Positions 1 to 9,966 of a stretch of 64,000 nt of DNA are shown here, piece after piece (position 1 is the first letter of the stretch; each line of letters starts with the position of its first letter). The position numbers were made by a program, and so were the translations under genes. The notes below the pieces were generated by a model. It made no database searches. It had not been told where the DNA came from and worked only from the letters and a program-made list of their open reading frames with translations. This DNA comes from Dyadobacter sandarakinus. Its GTDB lineage: Bacteria > Bacteroidota > Bacteroidia > Cytophagales > Spirosomataceae. The DNA is taken from assembly GCF_016894445.1 (NCBI RefSeq), contig NZ_CP056775.1:2234001-2298000 (forward strand). Direction: 5' to 3'.

Positions 1-175
1 CAATATCCTCAACCCGCAGCCTGTGGTACGGAACACCGCTGGGCTTGATCGCCATCACCCCCGCAGCCCTGTCAACACCACTCACATTCCCGAAGGTCGC
101 AATTGCAAGCTGCTCGCGCGGTATTTCCATATTGGCCTCATAAACAGCCTCTTTCAGGTAAGTATAGTTCGACAT
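1..175 (-). CDS. araD: L-ribulose-5-phosphate 4-epimerase, N-terminal part (AraD)
   Basis: Only the first 58 or so codons lie in the window; the gene runs off the left edge. The protein begins MSNYTYLKEAVYEAN and continues with ATFGNVSGVD and IKPSGVPY, which match the class II aldolase/epimerase fold of AraD, where the GNVS and KPSG segments bind the phosphate of the substrate. AraD converts L-ribulose 5-phosphate to D-xylulose 5-phosphate in the cytoplasm, the last step of arabinose entry into the pentose phosphate pathway. The ATG lies 10 bases after the araA stop, so it is the last visible gene of the araR-araB-araA-araD transcript. The rest of the protein cannot be checked here. Confidence 0.9.
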   Translation of the reverse strand, partial: MSNYTYLKEAVYEANMEIPREQLAIATFGNVSGVDRAAGVMAIKPSGVPYHRLRVEDI

Positions 176-185
176 TTTTCTTTCA

Positions 186-1676
186 TTAACGATAATACGC
201 TTCACTCCATCGCAGCTCATTTTTCAGCTGGCGCAAGGTTGTATCCTTGTCTATCACCACCAGCTCGGTACCCGTCATTTCCGCAAACATCTCGATATGC
301 TCCACGCTGAGGTTCTGGCTGTACACGGTATGATGTGCTCCACCCGCATAAATCCACGCTGCGCAGCCGGTATGCATGTCGGGCTGAGGTTTCCAGAGAA
401 CACGTGCAACGGGCAGCTTCGGTAATGCATGCGGCGCTTCCACAGCTTCCACTTCATTCACCAGCAGCCTGAACCGGTTGCCCAGGTCAACCAGCGAGAC
501 GTTAATTGCCGGGCCCGCAGATGCATTGAAAACGAGCCGTACGGGATCTTCTTTTCCGCCTATGCCGAGCGGATGCACTTCACATGAGGGTTTGTCGCGG
601 GCGATAGTCGGGCAAATTTCAAGCATGTGTGCGCCCAGCACGAGGTTTTCACCCGGACTGAAATGATAGGTATAATCCTCCATAAACGAATTTCCCCCTG
701 GCATTCCGCTGGCCATGACCTTCAAGGCCCTCACCATGGCGGCTGTCTTCCAGTCGCCTTCGCCGGCGTAGCCGAAGCCCGCTGCCATCATCCGCTGCGA
801 ACCTATGCCCGGCAGCTGCTTCATGCCATGCAGATCTTCAAATGTGTTGGTATAGCCTTTAAAATTTCCGTTTTCAAGAAAATGACGCAGTCCCAGCTCA
901 ATCCTGGCGGCATCAGTCAGTGAGGTATGCTGCGCTCCTCCTTCTTTCAATGCATCGGCCAGTGCGTACAATTCACCATAGGCAGCTGCCAGCGCCGCAA
1001 CTTCGTTGTCGGGAACCGCATTGATCACCTGTACCAGGTCACCTACTGCATAGGTATTGACAGAAAACCCAAAGGCCAGCTCGGCGGCCACCTTATCACC
1101 TTCCGTCACGGCTACTTCCCGCATATTATCCCCGAACCGCGCAATACGTGCGCCTTTCAGGTCGTGGCGTGCTGCTGCCACCCGCACCCACCGGTCGATA
1201 TCGGCAACTACCCGCGTATCCTGCCAGTGCCCGACTACTACTTTCCGGTTCAGCTTCATGCGGGTCATCATAAAGCCAAACTCCCGGTCGCCGTGCGCCG
1301 ATTGGTTGAGGTTCATGAAGTCCATGTCAATCTCCGACCAGGGAATTTCACTGTTGAACTGGGTATGCAGGTGCAGCAGGGGTTTTTGTAAGGCCTGCAA
1401 GCCTCTGATCCACATTTTAGCGGGAGAAAAAGTATGCATCCATGCAATAACCCCTATGCATTGACTGCTGTTGCTGGCCTGCTGCAGTACCTCATATATT
1501 TCGTCCGGTGTTTTAACGACCGGCCTGAATACAATCCGCACGGGAATGTCCGGATGCTGGTCGAGGAAGTTACTGATCGTGCGTGAATGTCCGTCTACCT
1601 GCCGGAGCGTGTCTTCTCCATACAGGTGCTGGCTGCCAGTAACAAACCAGACTTCAAATTGTTTCAGATCTATCAT
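186..1676 (-). CDS. araA: L-arabinose isomerase
   Basis: Converts L-arabinose to L-ribulose in the cytoplasm with a divalent metal. The 496-residue product is close to the usual length of about 500. It starts [20 protein letters not shown], the typical AraA N-terminus. The metal and catalytic residues are visible in the FEDL and GEGDW segments (Glu) and in DYTYHF and LGAHMLEI (His). The reading frame stays open upstream to 1871, but that part overlaps the end of araB and has no AraA similarity, so the ATG at 1676 is chosen. It lies 34 bases after the araB stop, in the same operon. Confidence 0.97.
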   Translation of the reverse strand: MIDLKQFEVWFVTGSQHLYGEDTLRQVDGHSRTISNFLDQHPDIPVRIVFRPVVKTPDEIYEVLQQASNSSQCIGVIAWMHTFSPAKMWIRGLQALQKPLLHLHTQFNSEIPWSEIDMDFMNLNQSAHGDREFGFMMTRMKLNRKVVVGHWQDTRVVADIDRWVRVAAARHDLKGARIARFGDNMREVAVTEGDKVAAELAFGFSVNTYAVGDLVQVINAVPDNEVAALAAAYGELYALADALKEGGAQHTSLTDAARIELGLRHFLENGNFKGYTNTFEDLHGMKQLPGIGSQRMMAAGFGYAGEGDWKTAAMVRALKVMASGMPGGNSFMEDYTYHFSPGENLVLGAHMLEICPTIARDKPSCEVHPLGIGGKEDPVRLVFNASAGPAINVSLVDLGNRFRLLVNEVEAVEAPHALPKLPVARVLWKPQPDMHTGCAAWIYAGGAHHTVYSQNLSVEHIEMFAEMTGTELVVIDKDTTLRQLKNELRWSEAYYR

Positions 1677-1710
1677 TCGGTGGATGAGTGAGAATAAAAT
1701 TGTAAAGGGT

Positions 1711-3408
1711 TCAGGCCAGGTCGCCGACAATGCCCGCGACAGCTTCTCCTGTAATATTTTCCAGTCTTTGTAAAAAATCGTTTTCCATAAAATGCCCTGC
1801 TGCAAGGTACCTGCCATACAGCACCCTGTAAACAGCCGATTGCTCCGGCCGGGGCTCATACACGGTATCAAAGCCGCCGCTCATCGCCTCCTGGGCCTCG
1901 GGCAACGTTGCATGTACCCCCGAGGCCACCGCCGCAAACATGGCCGCACCCAGTGCACAGGCCTGCTCAGACGACGCAACTTTAATGGGCATGTCCAGCA
2001 CATCCGCGAGCGTTTGCATGACGAAGGCCGACTTTTTAGCTACGCCACCGATCGCGATCACCTGGTGAATAGGTACTCCCTCGCTCCGGAAACGCTCAAC
2101 AATGCTTTTTGAGCCAAATGCAGTAGCTTCCACCAATGCTTTAAACATCCGAGCACTGTCGCTGCCCAGGTTCAGACCAAGAATCCCACCTTTGAGCGTA
2201 TGACTTGCATCCGGTGTACGCCTTCCGTTAAACCAGTCGATCGCCACGGGATCCTGCACGGTTACGGGCAGAAGCGCCGCCTGCCGTGCCAGATGCGGGA
2301 TGAGCTCAGCAGCGAGCGAAGCAGCAGCTTCGTCACCCAAAATCTCTTTGACAGGTACCGTAATCAAGCGGGCAAACCACGCATAAATATCACCAAAGCC
2401 CGATTGTCCGGCTTCCATGCCCAGCATGCCCGGCACAATGGAACCGTCTACCTGTCCGCAAATGCCGCGTACCAGCAGGTTCTCTACTTCTTCATTGGGG
2501 GCAATGAGCATATCGCAGGTAGAAGTACCCACCACCTTGCAAAGTGAATACGGCTCGATCAGGGCGCCTACCGCACCCATGTGTGCATCAAATGCGCCCA
2601 CCCCGATCACTACATTCGCAGGAAGTCCCAGCTTTTCAGCCCACATTGCCGAGATGGTACCCATCGCATGATCCGAAGTTTCGGTTTCTGAGAACAACCT
2701 TTCACGCAGACCGTCGAGCACCGGATCCAGGTGCGCAAAGAATTCATTGGAAGGCAGGCCTTCAAAATCCTGGTGCCACAATGCCTTGTGACCGGCAGCA
2801 CAGCGGGAGCGTTTCAGCGTTAGCGGATCGGTATTCCCGGTCAGCACCGCCGAGATCCAGTCGCAATGCTCCACCCAGGAAAAAGCTTTTTCACGCACGG
2901 CAGCATCTGTCCGCAGCGTGTGCAGGATTTTTGCCCAAAACCACTCCGACGAATAAATACCTCCTACGTACCGGGTGTAATCCGTAGACCACTCACGCGC
3001 CAGGCGGTTAATCTCGCCGGCTTCTGCATTGGCCGTGTGGTCTTTCCAGAGGATGAACATACCATTCGGGTTTCCGGCAAATTCGGGCAGCAATGCCAGC
3101 GCAGTTCCTTCCCGGTCTACCGCCACGGGCGTAGACCCCGTCGTATCCACGGATATTCCTTTTACAGCATGCCGCACCTCGTCCCCGGCCTGGTCCAATG
3201 CCCTTGTGACCGCACTTTCCATGGCCTCGAGATAGTCCAGCGGGTGCTGCCTGAACATAGATACCGACGGATCGCAGTAAAGTCCCTTTTTCCATCGCTC
3301 ATACTCCTGCACGGCCGTGCCCGCCTGCTTGCCGGTATGTGCATTCACGACCAGTGCCCGCACGGAGTCGGTACCGAAGTCAATCCCAATTACATAATGC
3401 TCCTCCAT
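1711..3408 (-). CDS. araB: Ribulokinase (FGGY family)
   Basis: Phosphorylates L-ribulose to L-ribulose 5-phosphate using ATP. The 565-residue protein has the FGGY kinase layout: an N-terminal domain opening with [15 protein letters not shown] (phosphate loop), the substrate-side segment [14 protein letters not shown], and the C-terminal ATPase segment [20 protein letters not shown]. Length agrees with bacterial AraB (about 560). It is the first structural gene after the presumed ara promoter near 3465 and is followed closely by araA. No arabinose transporter gene is visible; one may lie beyond the left edge. Confidence 0.97.
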   Translation of the reverse strand: MEEHYVIGIDFGTDSVRALVVNAHTGKQAGTAVQEYERWKKGLYCDPSVSMFRQHPLDYLEAMESAVTRALDQAGDEVRHAVKGISVDTTGSTPVAVDREGTALALLPEFAGNPNGMFILWKDHTANAEAGEINRLAREWSTDYTRYVGGIYSSEWFWAKILHTLRTDAAVREKAFSWVEHCDWISAVLTGNTDPLTLKRSRCAAGHKALWHQDFEGLPSNEFFAHLDPVLDGLRERLFSETETSDHAMGTISAMWAEKLGLPANVVIGVGAFDAHMGAVGALIEPYSLCKVVGTSTCDMLIAPNEEVENLLVRGICGQVDGSIVPGMLGMEAGQSGFGDIYAWFARLITVPVKEILGDEAAASLAAELIPHLARQAALLPVTVQDPVAIDWFNGRRTPDASHTLKGGILGLNLGSDSARMFKALVEATAFGSKSIVERFRSEGVPIHQVIAIGGVAKKSAFVMQTLADVLDMPIKVASSEQACALGAAMFAAVASGVHATLPEAQEAMSGGFDTVYEPRPEQSAVYRVLYGRYLAAGHFMENDFLQRLENITGEAVAGIVGDLA

Positions 3409-3464
3409 GAATACTCAGGGTTTAGGTTGAGGAATGATCTCATCAAATTTAATTTAGCAGCTAA

Positions 3465-3472
3465 CAAATATA
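3465..3472 (-). promoter_or_regulatory. Candidate -7 element of the araBAD promoter
   Basis: Read on the minus strand this is TATATTTG, a full match to the Bacteroidota -7 consensus TAnnTTTG, about 57 bases upstream of the araB ATG in an AT-rich stretch. I found no well-placed -33 TTTG. Transcription from here would give a leader of roughly 50 bases. Confidence 0.45.
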
Positions 3473-3488
3473 ATTCATTTTATTTTTG

Positions 3489-3503
3489 GTGTAACATTGA
3501 CAC
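3489..3503. promoter_or_regulatory. Candidate AraR operator (GTGT-N7-ACAC inverted repeat)
   Basis: Imperfect dyad with arms GTGT and ACAC separated by seven bases, lying 17 to 31 bases upstream of the candidate -7 element. A repressor bound here would cover the -33 region. The link to AraR rests only on position; I cannot compare it with a known AraR motif. Confidence 0.3.
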
Positions 3504-3570
3504 AATTAAGTCTGCTCACAACCAAACATTGTCATGGCTGTAAAGGTGACTGAAATGCAGGCTCTTTCCC

Positions 3571-4272
3571 CTATGCCTGCTTCATTGAATCGGGCATGAA
3601 GTTCCAGAAGGAGTGAAATTTCTCCTTGTACCGGATGCTGTCCAGCCGGTATAATGTTGCTTTTTTAGTAGCTCCGTTATTATTTTTTTGTCCCGTATCG
3701 ATCAGCAGCCCGGTCGAGAGCAGCTTGCGGCTGAAATTGCGGCGGTCGATGGGTATGTTGTAGATCGCCTCATACAGTTTCTGCAACTGCGGGATGGTAA
3801 ATCGTTCAGGCAGCAGCTCAAACCCGATTGGGTGCAGGGCAGCCTTGTATTTCAGGTGTTCAATAGCGAGCCGCACCATTTCCTCATGGTCAAAAATGAG
3901 CCTGGGCCTGCATTCCAGGGAAATCCAGGAAGCATTATGGGATTTTACAGCTTCGGTATCATGGTCTTCAATCTGTATCAATGCAAAAAAAACCACTGAT
4001 ACGGTACGTTGCACAGGATCACGCACCACACACCCGAAGGTTTCAAGCTGCTCTACGTAGATGTCTTTCAAACCGGTGAGATTGTACAGGATCCGGCTGG
4101 CACCTTCGGACAGCCCCTCCTCTTTGTCCAGAAAACCTCCCATCAGCGACCACTTGCCTTTTTCGGGTTCAAAGTTTCTTTTGATCAGCAGTAGCTTGAT
4201 ATCCTTTCCGTCAAATCCGAAAATGATGCAGTCAATAGCCACCAGGATTGACGGCTCGGGATAGTTGTGCAT
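3571..4272 (-). CDS. araR: AraR-type transcriptional regulator (Nudix fold plus winged helix)
   Basis: The 233-residue protein has an N-terminal Nudix-like domain (about 10-140) and a C-terminal winged helix (about 155-230; FTIPQLQKLYEAIYNIP, DRRNFSRKLL). This is the architecture of NrtR/AraR regulators, and Nudix-fold AraR is known to control arabinose use in Bacteroides. The Nudix box is degenerate: GGFLDKEEG is present but the REUxEE part reads SRILYNL, so the catalytic glutamates are missing and hydrolase activity is unlikely. It lies directly upstream of araB on the same strand. The frame is open to 4560; I chose the ATG at 4272 (MHNYPEPS), although another ATG at 4308 is possible. Arabinose is the expected effector. 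Confidence 0.88.
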   Translation of the reverse strand: MHNYPEPSILVAIDCIIFGFDGKDIKLLLIKRNFEPEKGKWSLMGGFLDKEEGLSEGASRILYNLTGLKDIYVEQLETFGCVVRDPVQRTVSVVFFALIQIEDHDTEAVKSHNASWISLECRPRLIFDHEEMVRLAIEHLKYKAALHPIGFELLPERFTIPQLQKLYEAIYNIPIDRRNFSRKLLSTGLLIDTGQKNNNGATKKATLYRLDSIRYKEKFHSFWNFMPDSMKQA

Positions 4273-4500
4273 AAACTTTTTTGCTTGTAGAGGTAAAGTA
4301 CCATCCATATACCGGTACGTAACCGACTTTACGCAAAATTCCGGAATGATGATCCTGTTTAAGGTTAAATTTTTATTAAGAAAGTAAAAAAAAGAGTCAG
4401 AATACTTAATCAGACTGAACGACCTAAAAATAAATTTTCGCCCGATTTTTGTGAGTCCAGCCCGCTCCGCGGGTCCCGAACTGTTTAGGCCATCTTCGTT

Positions 4501-5088
4501 ATGAACGACTTTTACGCAAACTGTTCCGATGAAAATATCCTTCTGCTGGTCAGGGAGCACCAGGATGAGTCTGCCTTTGCCGAGTTGTACAAGCGCTATT
4601 TTCCGGAGCTCTTCAACTACGTTTACAGCAAGGTCAATGACCGTTTTTCGGCACAGGAAGTTGTGCAGGAGCTATTTGTATCCATCTGGCAGCAACGTGC
4701 GGATACCCTGGTGGGCAACTGTCGTGTGTTTCTTTTTTCGGCGGCCAAAAAGCGGATCATTTCCTTCTACCGCTGCGAGTTTACGCGACGCCGCCACTAC
4801 GACCAATGGGCTTTTGACAGTACGGCATTGGCTTCGGGCGAGGCCGACGAGCAGGTAATCGCCGACGACCTCAGTCAGAACTTCGAGCGGGCACTCCGCC
4901 TGCTGCCCCCCAAATGCCAGGAAGTGTTTGTGCTCAGCCGGCGGGGTCTTTCCAATAAGCAGATCGCCGGCCAGCTCGCGATTTCTGATAAGACCGTGGA
5001 GCAGCATATTTCCAAAGCCCTGCGCATTCTGAGGTCCCGGCTGAGGGAACACATGATCTACATGCTGCTGTTTTTTCATTTCTGCTGA
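4501..5088 (+). CDS. ECF sigma factor (FecI-like), first SusCD locus
   Basis: A 195-residue sigma-70 family protein. Region 2 lies near residues 22-90 (AFAELYKRYFPELFNYVY, AQEVVQELFVSIW) and region 4 near 130-180 (LPPKCQEVFVLSRRGLSNKQ, then the helix-turn-helix ISDKTVEQHISKALRIL). The hydrophobic C-terminal tail is common in FecI-like sigma factors of this phylum. It is followed at 5158 by a FecR anti-sigma gene and then susC with an STN domain, so it should direct transcription of the 6.3-11.7 kb genes when the outer membrane receptor signals substrate. It is divergent from araR, but nothing suggests shared control. Confidence 0.93.
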   Translation: MNDFYANCSDENILLLVREHQDESAFAELYKRYFPELFNYVYSKVNDRFSAQEVVQELFVSIWQQRADTLVGNCRVFLFSAAKKRIISFYRCEFTRRRHYDQWAFDSTALASGEADEQVIADDLSQNFERALRLLPPKCQEVFVLSRRGLSNKQIAGQLAISDKTVEQHISKALRILRSRLREHMIYMLLFFHFC

Positions 5089-5157
5089 TTTTTTTTTACA
5101 ACCACTAAGGGTACTCCCTCCGGCCTGCGACTTCGAAGCTGAAAAGACTTCCTACGC

Positions 5158-6174
5158 ATGCAGCAACCTGGCATATCTCCCGAACTACTCGATAAGTACC
5201 TGGCAGGACAACGTTCTGGTATTGAAAAAAAACAGGTGGAAGCCTGGTATGCGTCGCTTACCGGTGAAGCCGACTTTCTGGGCACATTGCCTCCGGAAGA
5301 GCAGCAGCATCTACAGGAAAATACCTTTGAGCATATCCTCTCGGAAATACGTGAGACGGATGAAAAACCTCACCGCAAGCTTCGCTGGGGCTGGCTCACG
5401 GGCATTGCGGCTTCCATTGCGCTGGTAACAGGCATTTACTTTTTTCAGAAACACGCAGACAACAACGCTGACATCTCGGCAATTCAGCTGCACCCGGCAG
5501 CGCCAGCCGAAACCCGGCGGTTTGTCAATGCAGAGCGCCGCATTGTGACCTTTGTCCTCCCCGACAGCAGTACCGTGCAGCTGCATCCGGGTGCCGAGAT
5601 CGTTTATCCCAGAGCATTTTCCGGAAACCAGCGTAGGGTGACGTTTTCAGGCGAAGGTTTTTTTGATATCAAAAAGGATAAATCCCGTCCATTCCTGATC
5701 AGCAGCGGCGAGATGATGATCCGCGTACTGGGTACGAGCTTCAATGTAAAAGCAGTACGCGCGCAAAAAACTTTCCAGATTGACGTAGTGACGGGGAGCG
5801 TACAGGTTACGGCACCCGACCCAGGCGAACGTGCACAGCAGGTGACGCTGAAACCCCAGGAACAAGCGCTTTTTGAAACAGCATCGCGCAAACTGACGGC
5901 CAAAATCATGCAGGAACAGGCACGCAGGGAAATTTACCAGCCCGTTTCCATTGATTTTGAAGAAACACCCCTCAGGCAGGTGGTGGATCAGCTGCAAAAA
6001 CGATTTAACATCCGTATCGAGCTGGCAGAGCCCAAACTGGCCTCCTGCACGCTTACCGCCCGCTTTGATGCCGACCCGCTGCCCATCATACTCGAAATGG
6101 TATGTACATCGCTTGATGCCACCTATGCGATTGCAGGTTCGATTGTGACGATCAGCGGGGCCGGTTGTGAATAA
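5158..6174 (+). CDS. FecR-family anti-sigma factor
   Basis: A 338-residue inner-membrane regulator: a cytoplasmic N-terminal part that would hold the sigma factor, one membrane span at about 78-96 (GWLTGIAASIALVTGIYFF), a periplasmic FecR core at about 125-200 (LPDSSTVQLHPGAEIVYPRAF, GEGFFDI, VLGTSFNVKA), and a C-terminal DUF4974/STN-like domain at about 265-335 (ETPLRQVVDQLQKRFNI). It lies 69 bases after its sigma gene and 162 before the susC ATG. In this family the periplasmic part reads the STN domain of the cognate SusC and frees the sigma factor. Confidence 0.93.
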   Translation: MQQPGISPELLDKYLAGQRSGIEKKQVEAWYASLTGEADFLGTLPPEEQQHLQENTFEHILSEIRETDEKPHRKLRWGWLTGIAASIALVTGIYFFQKHADNNADISAIQLHPAAPAETRRFVNAERRIVTFVLPDSSTVQLHPGAEIVYPRAFSGNQRRVTFSGEGFFDIKKDKSRPFLISSGEMMIRVLGTSFNVKAVRAQKTFQIDVVTGSVQVTAPDPGERAQQVTLKPQEQALFETASRKLTAKIMQEQARREIYQPVSIDFEETPLRQVVDQLQKRFNIRIELAEPKLASCTLTARFDADPLPIILEMVCTSLDATYAIAGSIVTISGAGCE

Positions 6175-6227
6175 AACCTAACCTGAAAACATGCCGACAG
6201 CCTCACTCCCACCCTGAAAACGAAAGA

Positions 6228-6251
6228 CCGGAAGTGTACCACCACTCCCGG
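6228..6251 (+). other. Hairpin between fecR and susC
   Basis: Arms CCGGAAGTG and CACTCCCGG pair with a single A-C mismatch around a six-base loop. No T-tract follows, so it is not a classical terminator. It could set the relative level of the regulator and receptor genes by RNA processing or pausing. The rest of the 6175-6336 gap holds no gene. Confidence 0.35.
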
Positions 6252-6336
6252 CCAAGCTCGCGATCCCCGGCGCCGTACCACCGGCATCCGGATGATCTGA
6301 AATCCAACAGTGCTCAACCATCAGACAATCAAAATT

Positions 6337-9300
6337 ATGCAAAAATCAGTACCTGACAAGCCTGTAAACTGGCGAAAAATCATGCGCATCGGATTGCTTC
6401 AATGGGTTCTGGCCTCTCTGCTTGCGGGCGGGAGCTATGCGAAGGAAAGCGCCGCCCAATCCATCCTGAGCAAGGATATGTCGCTTACGCTCAGAAACGT
6501 ATCTCTGAAAGAGGCCCTGGACGAGATCCAGGACCAGGTAAGTGCACGCTTTGTGTACAGCAGCCGTGTTTCGCTCAAAGAACATGTAAGCATTGAGGTA
6601 AAACATCAGAAGCTCGGCAAGGTGCTCGACCAGCTGCTGACACCCAATGGAATCAGCTTCCGCCTTATCAATGACCAAATTGTGCTTGCCAGAACCAGAA
6701 CCGGCAAGGAAGAAGCAGTGATACTGGACCTTGAAACAAGGCTCCATAACTATGTGCTCCCGGTTGACATTGCGGTAAAAGGGACAGTATCATCAGCGGA
6801 CGGACAGGGTACGCTCCCGGGCGTAAGTGTGGTACTGAAAGGCAGCAACCAGGGTACGACCACGGACACCGACGGCAAGTTTACCCTCACGGTGCCTAAT
6901 GTGGAATCCATACTGGTTTTCAGCTTTGTAGGGTATGCGTCGCAGGAGGTAGTGGTAGGCAACCGCACCCAGGTCGACATCAGCCTGCAACCAGATAATA
7001 AAGCGCTTTCCGAAGTGGTAGTAGTGGGTTATGGTACGCAAAAAAGGGTAAACCTGACCGGCGCCGTGAGCCAGGTACAAGCCAAAGATCTCGAAAACAG
7101 GCCCCTGAACAACATGTCGCAGATTCTGCAGGGCATGGTGCCTAACCTGAACATCACGTTCAGTACGGGCCAGCCAGGTTCGAGCGGGAGTCTCAATGTG
7201 CGGGGCGAAACCTCCATCAACGGCGGCGGGCCGCTCGTGCTGATCGACGGGGTTCCGGGCGATATCAACCGGATCAATCCGGGCGATGTAGAGTCTGTTT
7301 CGGTATTGAAAGATGCGGCGGCTTCGGCCATATACGGAGCCCGGGGCGCATTCGGGGTCATTCTGGTGACTACAAAAACAGCCAAGTCGGGCAAGACCAG
7401 CGTATCTTACAGCAACAACTTTGGCTGGTCTACCCCGACGGTCAGCACCGACTTCCTGACCAACGGGTATGAGCATACGATGCTTAATGATGAGGCATTC
7501 AAACGCGCTACGGGCAATACCTATACCCGCTACTCGGAAGAGGATTATGCCGAGCTCGAAGCGCGCCGCTATGACAAAACAGAAAACCCGGCCAGGCCGT
7601 GGACGGTTGTTAAGAATGTGAATGGCAAAGACATTTACAACTATTATGGCAATTACGACTGGTGGAATACGATTTTCAACATGTCGCAACCATCCATGCA
7701 GCACAACCTGAACCTGTCCGGCGGAACCGAAAAAGTGAACTACTTCCTCTCGGGCTCGATGTTTCAGAAGGATGGTATCATGCGTCTCAATACCGACCGC
7801 TACAATTCCTACACCCTGCGGAGCAAGATCAATGCACAGCTCACGCCCTGGCTGAAGGTGAGCAATAATACCCAGTACTTCGATTCGAGATACAAATATC
7901 CGGGACTTGAAGGAGGCGCGAATGCCAACTTTGTGGCGATTACCGTGCATGCACTGCCAGCCTATGCACCCCGCAACCCGGACGGGACCGCAACTTACAA
8001 CACGTTGAAAAACAACTATTCCATTGGTGACGGACTGTTCGCCAACCTGCTCAAAGGTGTTGCCGGTGGTGAAAAGAAAATTCACGAGCTGACGACGATC
8101 AATACCGTTACCCTTGATTTTACCAAAAACTGGAACCTGGTCGCCAATCACTCCTACTCGTTCTATATCGCTGATGACTGGTACCGCGCTGCGGTAGCCC
8201 AATACTCCATTCAGCCGGGCATTCTGACGTCGGTACCCAACTACAATACGGACCAGCTGAAAAGGACCTTCTGGTTTGATCCCATGAATGTGGTCAATGT
8301 TTTTACCTCGTACAATCAGACCTTCGGCAAGCATTACCTGTCGGGAACGCTGGGGATGAACTCGGAAAGCAAGAAGCACCAACGGCTCTATGGCGCGCGG
8401 AAAAACCTGCTGTCAGAAAGTCTGAATGACCTGGAACTGGGTACGGGCGAGCAGCTGACAGAGGGCGGCTCCTACCAGTACTCACTTTTCGGTGCATTTT
8501 TCCGCCTCAATTATGACTACATGGGCAAATACCTGGTCGAAGTAAACGGACGCTACGATGGTACTTCCCGTTTTGGAGAAGGCAGGCGCTATGGTTTCTT
8601 CCCGTCTGTTTCGGCCGGCTGGCGGATCAGTGAGGAAAAGTTTTTTGAGCCGGTAAAGGGTGCCGTGAACAACCTTAAAATACGCGCTTCCTATGGTACG
8701 CTCGGCAACCAGCTGCCGCCCAACAACAACTCGGCGAGCTACTATCCGTACATTTCGTCCATGCCCACATCCCTGTCGTCGTGGATCACGAATGGCCAGA
8801 AGCTCAATTACGTCAACAGCCCCAACCCCATTTCGCCCAACCTGACGTGGGAAAAAGCGACTACTTCGAATGTGGGTCTGGATGCCGATTTCTTTAAAAG
8901 CAGGCTGAACCTTTCGGTGGATGCATACATTCGAAAAACCACCGACATGCTGATCCCGGGCAAGGTGCTGCCAGCCGTGTACGGCGCAACCGTGCCGACA
9001 GAAAATGCAGGCGACCTGCAGACAAAAGGGTTTGAGCTGTCCCTGTCCTGGCGCAATCAGACCAAGCTGGCGGGCAGGATATTCTCCTACAATGCATCCT
9101 TTATCGTATCGGATTACAAATCGAAGATCACCCGGTATGACAACCCGAACAAGATCCTGTCCAACCGCTACGTAGGCCAGCGGATCGGTGAAATGTGGGG
9201 CTACTCCATTGACGGTATGTTCAAAACCAATGAGGAGGCCCAGGCATACACCATCGATCAGACGATCGTCAACAAGCAGCGCCTGAGTGCTCCGGGCGAC

Positions 9301-9936
9301 TGGAGCAAGCTGCAGGCGGGCGACCTCAAATTCCTTGACCTCAACGGGGATGGCAAAATCAGCGAAGGTGCCAATACCCTGGCCGACCATGGCGATCTGA
9401 AAATCATCGGAAACAGCAGCCCGCGCTTTCGCTACGGTATCAACCTGGGCGCTTCGTGGAACGGTTTCGATATTTCAGCACTGGCACAGGGTATCCTGCG
9501 CAGGCACTGGTATCCCGGCTCCAATGCGGATAAATTCTGGGGACCTTACTCCCGGCCTTACTACTCTTTTATTCCGAGGGAGTTTGAAAAGGATGTCTGG
9601 ACCCCCGAAAACCAGGATGCCTACTTCCCGCTGCTGAGAGGCTACACAGCCCTGAACGGCGGTGGCGACCTGCAGGCGCGCAATGACCGCTACATCCAGA
9701 ACATTGGTTACCTGAGACTGAAAAACGTCGTGATCGGTTATACGATCCCGCCGGCGATCACCAAAAAAGTACGGATTCCCAATGCAAGGGTGTATGTGAG
9801 CGGTGAAAACCTGCTGACTTACACGCCGCTGCGCTCCAAGTACATTGATCCCGAGCAATTTGACGGTGATGCCACCAACGGCCGTACCTACCCGCTTTCC
9901 AAAACATTCTCTGCCGGCCTGAGCATTAATTTCTGA
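6337..9936 (+). CDS. SusC-family TonB-dependent receptor with STN domain
   Basis: A 1199-residue outer membrane receptor. After the export signal come an STN domain (about 47-118), a carboxypeptidase-regulatory-like beta-sandwich (about 146-228; PGVSVVLKGSNQGTTTDTDG), the plug (from about 229, LSEVVVVGYGTQKRVNLTGAV) and a 22-strand barrel. The SusC signature SVSVLKDAAASAIYGARGA is present and the C-terminus ends in an aromatic (GLSINF), as barrels do. The STN domain means it signals through the upstream FecR. A GTG at 6310 is in frame, but the ATG at 6337 follows ATCAAAATT, which is also found in front of the second susC ATG, so 6337 is chosen. It pairs with the SusD protein 30 bases downstream. 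Confidence 0.96.
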   Translation: MQKSVPDKPVNWRKIMRIGLLQWVLASLLAGGSYAKESAAQSILSKDMSLTLRNVSLKEALDEIQDQVSARFVYSSRVSLKEHVSIEVKHQKLGKVLDQLLTPNGISFRLINDQIVLARTRTGKEEAVILDLETRLHNYVLPVDIAVKGTVSSADGQGTLPGVSVVLKGSNQGTTTDTDGKFTLTVPNVESILVFSFVGYASQEVVVGNRTQVDISLQPDNKALSEVVVVGYGTQKRVNLTGAVSQVQAKDLENRPLNNMSQILQGMVPNLNITFSTGQPGSSGSLNVRGETSINGGGPLVLIDGVPGDINRINPGDVESVSVLKDAAASAIYGARGAFGVILVTTKTAKSGKTSVSYSNNFGWSTPTVSTDFLTNGYEHTMLNDEAFKRATGNTYTRYSEEDYAELEARRYDKTENPARPWTVVKNVNGKDIYNYYGNYDWWNTIFNMSQPSMQHNLNLSGGTEKVNYFLSGSMFQKDGIMRLNTDRYNSYTLRSKINAQLTPWLKVSNNTQYFDSRYKYPGLEGGANANFVAITVHALPAYAPRNPDGTATYNTLKNNYSIGDGLFANLLKGVAGGEKKIHELTTINTVTLDFTKNWNLVANHSYSFYIADDWYRAAVAQYSIQPGILTSVPNYNTDQLKRTFWFDPMNVVNVFTSYNQTFGKHYLSGTLGMNSESKKHQRLYGARKNLLSESLNDLELGTGEQLTEGGSYQYSLFGAFFRLNYDYMGKYLVEVNGRYDGTSRFGEGRRYGFFPSVSAGWRISEEKFFEPVKGAVNNLKIRASYGTLGNQLPPNNNSASYYPYISSMPTSLSSWITNGQKLNYVNSPNPISPNLTWEKATTSNVGLDADFFKSRLNLSVDAYIRKTTDMLIPGKVLPAVYGATVPTENAGDLQTKGFELSLSWRNQTKLAGRIFSYNASFIVSDYKSKITRYDNPNKILSNRYVGQRIGEMWGYSIDGMFKTNEEAQAYTIDQTIVNKQRLSAPGDWSKLQAGDLKFLDLNGDGKISEGANTLADHGDLKIIGNSSPRFRYGINLGASWNGFDISALAQGILRRHWYPGSNADKFWGPYSRPYYSFIPREFEKDVWTPENQDAYFPLLRGYTALNGGGDLQARNDRYIQNIGYLRLKNVVIGYTIPPAITKKVRIPNARVYVSGENLLTYTPLRSKYIDPEQFDGDATNGRTYPLSKTFSAGLSINF

Positions 9937-9966
9937 TAACAGCCGGCTCATTTATCCCAGACGATC

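Noticed and set aside
186..1871. AraA with 65 extra N-terminal residues
   Set aside because: The extension overlaps the araB coding region and lacks family similarity; the ATG at 1676 matches the normal AraA start.
6793..8382. Long open frame on the minus strand inside the first susC gene (529 codons)
   Set aside because: It is fully antisense to a strong SusC gene, has low-complexity, non-family sequence and is explained by codon bias of the sense strand.
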